Assembly (NCBI GenBank): GCA_010015655.1
Contig: ML976656.1
Location: forward strand, 1,592,856 to 1,656,855
DNA length: 64,000 nt
Direction: 5' to 3'
Source of the DNA: Bimuria novae-zelandiae CBS 107.79
Taxonomy: Eukaryota; Ascomycota; Dothideomycetes; Pleosporales; Didymosphaeriaceae
Of this stretch, positions 56,777 through 64,000 are shown piece after piece (the stretch's first letter is position 1; the number at the start of each line of letters is the position of its first letter). The notes beneath the pieces are model-generated. The model was not told the DNA's origin, did not search any database, and saw only the letters and a program-made list of their open reading frames with translations. The position numbers and the translations under genes are program-made.

Positions 56777-58356
56777 ATTCAGACAGTAATAGAGAAAGCA
56801 ATTCAAAGAGAATTATAGTTGGAGTGTATCTAGTGCCCTTCAACCCCGCGGGCGTGAGTTTCGTGGAATACGTGCGGCTGGACTGTTGATGAGGCTGCGC
56901 AGACCAGGCTGAGAGGTTGGGTTTATCTGCCCAATGCCTGTGGTAACACAGAAAATCCTAGCGAGTCCCGTCTAGGAAGACGAACACAGATCGCTCACAT
57001 TTGGCGGCATAGTCTAACTGATTGCGCTGGTAATCTGGGTCTCTGTGTTTCTTCTGATGACCTATTCTTAAACCTTCCGAGATTTATTTTATTGCACTTT
57101 TCTGTTCTTGTAAATCATGCTTTTCTGTCGCGTAGTCTGGTCAAAGTCTCTAAGACGATTCAGGAGAACTTGTCTTCTGGCCCCATGATGCCCACAGTGC
57201 AGCGAACTAAACTGAAAACGGTCAGGAGGGGCATCAAAGTCTGGCGTGTGCCTACCGACTCGCTACATTAACGGAAACAATTACATTGCAATGCACCGAG
57301 ATCGCGCTGTTCACAGTTCCTGAGTCGTCTAATTCTCACATGCACCGATCCTTTTTCATGTCGTTTGCGCAAAACCTAATTTGATGAATTGTAAATACTC
57401 GACTTGATTTTGAGATCTGATCTCGCAATATATAAAAAGTGTATTTGGGGACCGGTATCAGGAATAATTGCACAACGCAGCATGGCGCCGCTCACCGATA
57501 CCTTTCTGTATGTTAAGGCACGTTCCGCTGCAGCTCGCTTGTGATGGTCAATCCTCACAGCCCTACCATGTCACTCAACATGTAACACCGAAGCGTATAC
57601 ATTCGAAACACCTCCGTCTAAAATCTATACCGTGTAACCTCGATAAATGAAGCATCGCTGCAGGTTCCAAAGCAGCTTGCCTGTGCCCTACATATGTACC
57701 AGGTCATGGCCTCGCTGAAATACTGCTCTATGCTGACGTACGCCTAGATTCGCATCGGGTGGCAAATACAGATGCTAGATGTTGCGTTTTCAACCACGAC
57801 TTACCTTTTGTACTACGTCATTCATATCTTGCTTTACAGAAGTTCTCAAGAACTACGACAATTAATGCACAGGAACAAAGTATAACAATAAAGACCTTCG
57901 CGTTCACAGCAACGCCGCATTTCCGAAAGCAGTTTATCGAAACTCCACCAAGGTAATCACTTTCGCAACTCCAAAACTACAGACGGCAACACTAAAACTG
58001 AACCCTACAAACCATCTCATGGCTAAATAAAATTTCAGTGTAGAAACCTCTCAGCACCATTCTTCAAGGTGGATCAAAGCTGTTAGACTTTGAAACAACT
58101 TAGTTGAGTTTCTTTTGTCTCGGGCCCAGTAGGACAGCCAGAAAAAACAGCACAGGACGACCAAGATTGTATAGAACGGCAGAAGAGATATTTGGTAGGT
58201 AAATTGAGCCTCCTATGGGGTTCTATGGGATAATGTTTCTCTTTCCGTGTCCCAAACGGGTAACGTTCTCGAAGCGGGATGTCCACACTTTCATTTGAGT
58301 ACCCTGAAGCTCTCAAAGGCCCTCACGAATATAAGTCCGCCTCCGCCTTCTACCCT
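56777..58356. other. Long gene-poor stretch
   Basis: About 1.6 kb of ordinary composition with frames no longer than ~77 codons and no motif. I see no gene, tRNA or repeat here. Confidence 0.5.
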
Positions 58357-58557
58357 TTATGGCATGAGCCGCCATAGCCAATGCTTGAAAGCTAGGAAGA
58401 TAGCATCCCAATCGAGCAGCGATCCCCAGGAGATGGCTTCCAAAACAATAACCAGGAGTACGATGAACTTGCTTGCGGAGCGCTCCATGAACCAGGCGAA
58501 GAGGAGTTGGATTAGCAAAAACACAAGAGCTGGCGTAGCCGTTTCTGTGATAAAATC
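58357..58557 (-). other. Candidate displaced last exon of the BTB gene
   Basis: A 66-codon open frame reading DFITETATPALVFLLIQLLF onward, hydrophobic, ending LWRLMP. It is preceded by a good intron 3' end (GTGCTGACCCCCATCCAG, with CTGAC branch) that abuts the left terminus of the Fot1/pogo element. A matching donor (GTATGT at 60404) lies at the other side, in the BTB gene, and the frame continues in phase 0. Without the transposon the intron would be 58 nt. I cannot confirm that this tail belongs to the BTB family. Confidence 0.45.
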
Positions 58558-58577
58558 CTGGATGGGGGTCAGCACTA

Positions 58578-60364
58578 AGCCAACGCACCCAAATATTGAT
58601 CACCCCTAAATGTTGATCAGCCCCACCAAACTAATCACCCACACAAAAGTCGCGATAATCGATCAACGCCATATTATATTTAAAACTATATATACATGTC
58701 TGCGAAGCTTAGTGTTATAGCTACCTTATTAATAGCTAAGGTAGTATTTAATATAGTTAATTGTAATATAGGAGCTTTCTAAGTAGTAGCTTAATTAATT
58801 ATAGCCTTAATATCTTTAATATATATAAACCTTTAGTTTTAATTAATTTATATACGCTTTCTCTTTTATATAGAGCTTAGAGTTAATAATTAATAATTTA
58901 ATTATAATATTTTTACCTCTTGCGTAGCTATATAAGTATTAGCTATTATAATAGCTTTACTTACTTTTAATAGTAATAGGCGCGCAGATTACAATAGGTT
59001 TTCTAACTATAGTAAGGCTTACTAGGTAATATAGATATCCTAGGGTCTCCGCGGCGTACTATATATTAAATTTATTAGATTTACTAATTAATTAGGCTAT
59101 TCTAGTATTACTAGGCGATTAAGTATTTATAATAATTAAATTACTTAATTAGGGTTATATAGTATAAGACCTGCTACTTACTATCTTACTTATATTACTT
59201 TTTAAATAAGCCTTCCTCTCGTGCTAGGTAATAGTATCTAATAAATTAATTATTCTTAATTAGTATAGCGTTATTAAGGCTTAATAGATCACGTATCTAA
59301 TTCTAATACTTTAACTTAATAATAGAGAATCTAGAGAGATTAAGAGGCTATAAAAGGTATATTAAATATAAAGAAAAAAAAAGCTCTATCCTATTAATCC
59401 TACAAAGCTACATAAACTTAATATTAATATAGCTAGAGTATCTATCTAGTAAGAGGAGTTAATATCGCTAAGTATTAAGCACTATCTTTAAGATATAGAT
59501 ACGCTATAGCTACTTAGCACCTATATTTTTTAATATCTATCTATTCTTAAAGGTTATATATAGCTAATTAGGTACTACTTTTACCAAGAACTATATTATT
59601 TATAAGCTTTAATCTTTAAAGATAATAGCGTAGCAAAGTTTCTGCCCTATTATAGAGACGTAGTTAATTATTAAGGCCTACTCGCAATTTTTTAAAAACC
59701 TTATATAAGCCTTCTTCTTATAGCTTAATATAAGCACCCTAGAGTTAGCATATATACTTAAGGCTATTTTAGTCTTATCTATATTCTATATATCCTTAAC
59801 ACGTATATTAAAGCGTATTTAAATAGCTTTAAATAGCTTAAAAAACGCGCGTATTTAGTTAAGAGTAATAGCCTTAGCTTATAAAGCCTTAAGCTTTCTA
59901 CTAATAATTAAATTAACGCGTAGGTTTCGTGCGATAGAGCCCTATATTTATTACTTACTAAGAGGCTAGGTATTACTATTAAGGCGTAGAATTTAGATTA
60001 CTATTTCTTAAGCGCGCGCGTGCGATAGGGGATATCCTTTTATATTTTAATTAATAATCTAGTTAGTAAAGAAATCCTCTTAATTTAGTAATAATTACTA
60101 TAAATACTAGTAAGTAGCGTAGTGCGGCGCGCGTCTATTAACGCGTATAAATAGCGTAGATTACGCGATATTATAGGCTTATATAGCTACACGCTAACTA
60201 GAAAAAATACTAAAATTAAAGTCTATAATAGTAGCTTATATAGCTACTTTATAATCGCCTATATTAATTACGCGTTGTTAATAGAAAAGGCGGTGTTATG
60301 TGAGTGATTGGTTTAGTGGGGCTAATCAACATTTAGGGGTGATAAATATTTGGGTGCGTCGGCT
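58578..60364 (-). mobile_element. Fot1/pogo-type DNA transposon, RIP-degraded, TA target duplication
   Basis: Inverted termini of ~65 bp read AGCCRACGCACCCAAATATT inward at both ends (58578 rightward, 60364 leftward), are flanked by TA (58576-58577 and 60365-60366), and contain CACCCCTAAATGTTGAT. Length is 1787 bp. The interior is extremely AT-rich. On the minus strand a WFKLFKAI-type stretch followed by N(M/I)D(E/K)T lies near 59780-59850, matching the NMDETG region of pogo-like transposases once RIP changes are read back. This family is distinct in its termini from the element at 27546-29433. Confidence 0.9.
58800..60250 (-). pseudogene. Fot1/pogo transposase, inactivated by RIP
   Basis: It is only recognisable from a few blocks (the NMDETG-like region near 59790 and scattered basic segments); stops are everywhere. 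The limits are approximate and follow the element body. Confidence 0.6.
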
Positions 60365-60386
60365 TATTCTCTGGCAGTTTCTGCGT

Positions 60387-61236
60387 CTAATCTTCGGTAC
60401 ATACCTGATCCTTTTCAAGGTAATAGCGCGATAGTCGGCGGATCTCAGTCTTGTAGCATCGATAAGACTGGCCGTGGTCGTGATATTTGCATGGATTGGA
60501 CCTACAGAGCACAGACTTAGGTGTAAAAAAGCAGTGGGGATTGTCCACCTGCTTGCGCATGTGCTCGAACACCTTGGTGAGGAAGTCTTTCGATAACGCA
60601 TCCGTGTGATGGACATATCGAGTGCAGTAAGCCGCAAAGTGCATCATCAACAGTCGGTGTCGCGAATTTGCGGAACTATGCTCGCACACAGTCGCAATGA
60701 AAGAAGCGTTCAAGGCGTTCTGCTCAAGGATGAGCTCCGCACATGCATCGATCACTGTATCCAGAAACTGCATATCCTGCAGAAAGCTGCCAAGTGCATA
60801 GCAGCATGCCAGCCTGTACCACTCTTCACTCTCCTGGTCTACGTTTTTGATCAGACCCGCGCCTCCCATTCTTCCTAGACCACTAGTGACATTCTTGGAA
60901 TGAATGATACTTGTGTACATCCACTTCGCGTAAATGGCGAAAATCTCTGCTGTCATCTCCGGAAGCGTGACGGTGTTGTCTTCCTTCTCCGCCCACTCAT
61001 TGCCGTCGAGAGCGCGTTTGAAGAACTCCGCTGGAAGCAGCAGTGACTTATGGATGAAGAACTCAGTCTTGGTCTGGCCGACAATAATCTTCACCAATTG
61101 CGAGCATATGCTGAAGGTGGTTAGTCACGTATTCTTGTCCACAACGTCTTCTAGAGACGGGAACTCACATGTTGCCATTGCTGAAAGATGCCCTGACAGT
61201 GCGATCGCACATCCTATCTCTGGAGATAAGACCCAT
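60387..61236 (-). CDS. BTB/POZ-domain protein (2 exons, 263 aa; 3' end possibly displaced)
   Basis: Exons are 61169-61236 and 60387-61110, with a 58-nt intron (GTGAGT...GTGACTAACCACCTTCAG). The spliced frame starts MGLISRDRM and reaches ASFSNGNIICSQLVKIIVG, TEFFIHKSLLLPAEFFKRAL and VTLPEMTAEIFAIYAKWMYT, the BTB fold (residues ~20-110) used for protein-protein contacts and often for Cullin-3 binding. A helical tail follows (LACCYALGSFLQDMQFLDTVIDA) as in the large family of fungal BTB proteins. The present stop follows a GTATGT at 60404, a candidate donor of an intron that a Fot1/pogo element entered. Read through, the protein ends KDQVCTED. Confidence 0.85.
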
Positions 61237-62540
61237 TCCGGCTCCGGAGACAAGAGTTGCCAAAGACTGCTCGAGGTGGATGAAAGGTAGAGAATAGCGG
61301 ACAAGTCGAGCATGAAGGAAAACTGCGGGAAAGGAGTGATTATAAAGGAATTCACTCAGGGAGAAACCACGGTCCTTTTCGGCCCCGTCATCGTGTTGAG
61401 GATGGCAACCGGGGTAGGTAAACTCGGTACGTTCTCACTTCAACCACGGAACGGATGCGCAAAATTCGGATTCTTAGAGTCATGCACACGACTATGGAAT
61501 CGGCAATCCCCTAGAGAGCCAAGCAACTCGCTGATACAGCCTTTCTTCGAACGGCATAGCCTACAAAAGCATCCGTAAGATCGACTCAATCCAGTAGCCC
61601 TGGGCCTCTCTAGGCACGTGACCAGATACGCATCTAGGCAAGTACGCTTCGCAGCACACCCCCTATCACGCATTTCGCCGCGCATTTCCCCAACCCAGTT
61701 TATTTCTGCTTAGTCCGTAGGTTTCCTATACATGCAGCACACGAAAATAGCACTCTCTTGTTCCAGACGACCAGAACCTCGTCGGTCGTCGATTACCACT
61801 GCACGGATGCCTACGCGCACGTGCAATGACTGCGTCCTTACGGGGGGCCAGCCCTTCCCACAATGTTAGTTAACTCAGCGTTCCGTTCCTACCTTTATAG
61901 ATAGACCGTCCACGCGCCTTTTATTTTACATTAATAGGCTTGAATTCTTATTTACACCCTTACGCTTAGTCAAATCTACATTCTGGCACCTGCCAGCCCC
62001 CATAAGGGTGGAGGACGGACGCAAGACTGTGAGACTGCCATCTCGGATGCGCCTTCTTTGCCAAACTCGGAAGTAGCGCACCTGAAACGTCTACAACCTC
62101 CCTTTCCTGGAACAAACACCACTGTGCCATAGTTTATCACACCTAGATCCCACACGCACACTGGCCCCTCTTCGCGAGGTTGCTACACGCCACTCAGAAC
62201 CTCACTCTTCTCTAAAACATTAAGCACACGTTCCAGCCTAGAATATCAGTAATAATAATATGTATATCACTACTACACAGTATTCCATTTTGACGCTATC
62301 AGTCAGTGTGATTCAATATCCTACCTTTAAAAATAAACTAATCTATATAGTGCCAGACCCCAATTAAACAAACCTAGCTGGTGGAGTATACTCTCTTCAC
62401 TCTTAGAAGAAGCGCAGCTATGCACGAACCAAAAAATATACAGGAGCCAAGCTATTCCAATACGCGAACCTCATCCTCGCGCCCTGATACAGCACCAGAT
62501 CTTCCACGTCCGCTCAGCCTGATGCCCCTTTCACGCGTAC
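61237..62540. other. Intergenic region with the second copy of the dispersed repeat
   Basis: Promoter of the BTB gene, including the repeat at 61411-61500. No gene is supported; plus- and minus-strand frames of 60-90 codons show no domain. Confidence 0.5.
61411..61500 (+). repeat. Dispersed repeat, copy 2 (partner 23138-23230)
   Basis: It has the same order of blocks and the same orientation as the copy 38 kb away. It lies about 175-265 bp upstream of the proposed BTB start codon. Confidence 0.6.
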
Positions 62541-63329
62541 TCAACACCCCATTCCATTACCGCCACCTCGACAACTCGCTGAAAGACGCGCCATCTTTAA
62601 AACCCTCCACAACACCCTCTTCCCCTCAAACTTCTGCACCTCCTCCTCCGAAAACATTCCCTTCACTGGCGGCAGAAACCCCCTCCTCCCCCCAGTACCC
62701 ATATCCTTTCCAAAAAGGTCCGGAGCCTGCGCATTTGACGGGGTCGGGTCGTTCACTTCGGCCTTTTCCAACTCCAGCTCAAAAAACAACGGCGGATCTC
62801 CTGCCTTCTCAATGACGACCTCCGTCTTCAGGACATCTCCCGTGACATAGCAGTTTGTGCCGTTGATTTTCGCCTTCCTCCACTCCACCAAAACCTTAGC
62901 ATCCTTGCGCCCGCGAGCAGCGACTTCCGGCTCTTCTGCTTTGGCGGTAGTACACGTCTTCCTACCGATGTACGCGTAGCCTTGCTGCTGTGCTGTCGCG
63001 AGCTTGACGCAGTCGATGCCGATGTGGCGCTTGAGGCGGGGGGCACCTGGGGGGGTGTAGGTGACCGAGATGGAAATGATGGTGGGATCGGCGATATCGG
63101 TGGTGACAGAGTCGTTGTCGTCGCTGTCCGAGATATCGTCGCTGATATCGTAAGGCGAGCCGTACTCGGCGCGTGAGCTTTGCGAAGCGTGATGAGCGCT
63201 TGTGTAAGAGGGTTCCGTCTGGAAGTGCGGCAGGTAGTCGTCTCTGCGTACTGAGCCTCTAGAGAGGCTTTGCTCGGATGGGAACATGGGGCTTAGATTG
63301 GAATCGTAGTCCATTGCGTGCAAAGCCAA
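62541..63329 (-). CDS. Hypothetical protein (about 257-262 aa)
   Basis: I do not recognise this protein. An open frame of 262 codons; the ATG at 63314 (MDYDSNLSPMF) is a likely alternative start. The N-terminal ~95 residues are Ser/Asp-rich and probably disordered (ISDDISDSDDNDSVTTD). Residues ~95-215 look folded, alternating beta-type segments (TIISISVTYTPPG, DAKVLVEWRKAKING, TEVVIEKAGDPPLFFELE). The C-terminus has PPVKGMFSEEEVQKFEGKRV. No membrane segment or signal peptide is visible. The coding strand has even codon use with G/C-rich third positions, unlike the overlapping frames. Confidence 0.6.
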   Translation of the reverse strand: MALHAMDYDSNLSPMFPSEQSLSRGSVRRDDYLPHFQTEPSYTSAHHASQSSRAEYGSPYDISDDISDSDDNDSVTTDIADPTIISISVTYTPPGAPRLKRHIGIDCVKLATAQQQGYAYIGRKTCTTAKAEEPEVAARGRKDAKVLVEWRKAKINGTNCYVTGDVLKTEVVIEKAGDPPLFFELELEKAEVNDPTPSNAQAPDLFGKDMGTGGRRGFLPPVKGMFSEEEVQKFEGKRVLWRVLKMARLSASCRGGGNGMGC

Positions 63330-64000
63330 GTAGGACTAGACAGCTGTGAGGGTATGCGCCTGGGTGAGGTTTCAGTCCTCGGAAACTAGAAGCTCCAACT
63401 TTTTCTTTGCCTAGGGCGTGGAAGAATCTTGCGCGCTCGATACGAATGCTGACGTCGAAAAAGGTGCGATGCAAAGAGCCAACGATCAAAGCTCTGCACC
63501 TTTATAAAGATAACGATAGGCCGAGAAGAAAAGACGGGGTCCTAGGCGGAAAACTTTCGCTGGACGAATGGGATTATCAACTGCGGTACGACTACCACCC
63601 AAACTCCGGTAAAGATACTTTGATGAGAAGACGTCGGCTGGTCTGTCCGTCCGTTGGAGGGCTGCGGCGAAGAGACACCTGGGCTTCGGCGCGCTGAGAG
63701 GTTATCGACGATTGATAGGCCGTCGTTGCCATGCTTGGATTGGAAGCTACGCTTTGAGGGCGCTCTTGTCGGTCGTGAACCGCCTGATGCCGAAGACGCA
63801 GGAGAGATCGCACGTGCAACTGCCATCGCAAAGTTCTCGGAACGTTCCGTATTCGTGTTCTGCACTCGATATTTCCTGTAATCATTTGCGTGCTGTTGGT
63901 ATTCGAGTGGCGCTCCGCGATCGTAGGTATTGTATCCTTAGTTGATATCCTGAGCACCTGTGAGTCAAGCACGGTAAAACCAACCAGGGGTGGGTCGCAA
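63330..64000. other. Window end, no confirmed gene
   Basis: Overlapping frames on both strands at 63407-63972. The best is a minus-strand frame 63542-63865 with a Ser/Pro-rich start and a hydrophobic stretch (VWVVVVPQLIIPFV), but no family is recognised. It could be an exon of a gene extending past the window. Confidence 0.35.

Noticed and set aside
1..64000. CRISPR arrays, bacterial operons, riboswitches or ribosome binding sites
   Set aside because: Nothing of the kind is visible. Spliceosomal introns and RIP show this is a filamentous fungus nuclear genome.

Overview
The window is nuclear DNA of a filamentous ascomycete (Pezizomycotina; a Dothideomycete is my guess, not shown). The evidence is many short introns (46-64 nt) with GT donors and CTRAY branch points, Zn(II)2Cys6 regulators, a SAT4/Pth11-like membrane protein, and sharp alternation between gene-bearing DNA of ordinary composition and AT-rich blocks. 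In those blocks retroelement reading frames are riddled with TAA and TAG, and differences between LTR copies are C/T or G/A transitions, the signature of repeat-induced point mutation (RIP).

Layout. (1) 1-10352: a chromodomain Gypsy retrotransposon, entered at its gag/protease side, with 3' LTR at 9927-10352. Its integrase is interrupted by a full Copia element (3132-8246, target duplication GCTTT) and a solo LTR of the same Gypsy family (8254-8679, TTTAA). (2) 11374-18015: a second, complete Gypsy element with 269-bp LTRs and target duplication CTTAG. (3) 19260-21222: a RIP-damaged Tc1-type DNA transposon with ~65-bp inverted termini, holding a solo LTR with its own duplication (TAGAT). (4) 21284-26755: an Old Yellow Enzyme-type oxidoreductase, a coiled-coil protein and a lineage-specific protein. 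(5) 27546-29433: a Fot1/pogo transposon inserted in the last codons of a phosphotransferase-fold kinase (29387-30497). (6) 31570-45414: what looks like a decaying terpenoid-type metabolic cluster: a terpene synthase remnant with stop codons, an MFS transporter with frameshifts, an intact P450, an intron-bearing tRNA-Met, a SAT4 membrane protein, a Zn2Cys6 regulator, an NmrA-like protein, a frameshifted short-chain dehydrogenase and a small DUF4267-like membrane protein. (7) 45909-55579: conserved genes, namely a 1025-residue Zn2Cys6 regulator, the F1-ATPase assembly chaperone ATP12, and an ankyrin/PH/FFAT/ORD oxysterol-binding protein. (8) 56438-64000: a truncated STAND-type N-terminal domain, a second Fot1/pogo element (58578-60364) that appears to sit in an intron of a BTB-domain gene (60387-61236), and one unrecognised protein gene.

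How it fits together. Three separate TA-flanked DNA transposons each landed at the 3' end of a minus-strand gene: the 3' UTR of the oxidoreductase, the last codons of the kinase and a late intron of the BTB gene. RIP damage stops at or very near their termini, so flanking genes remain readable. The cluster section carries the parts of a terpenoid locus (cyclase, oxidase, reductases, exporter, regulator), but the cyclase is dead and the exporter and dehydrogenase reading frames are broken. Exon structures were built by hand from splice signals and frame continuity. Pathway and cluster statements are inference.
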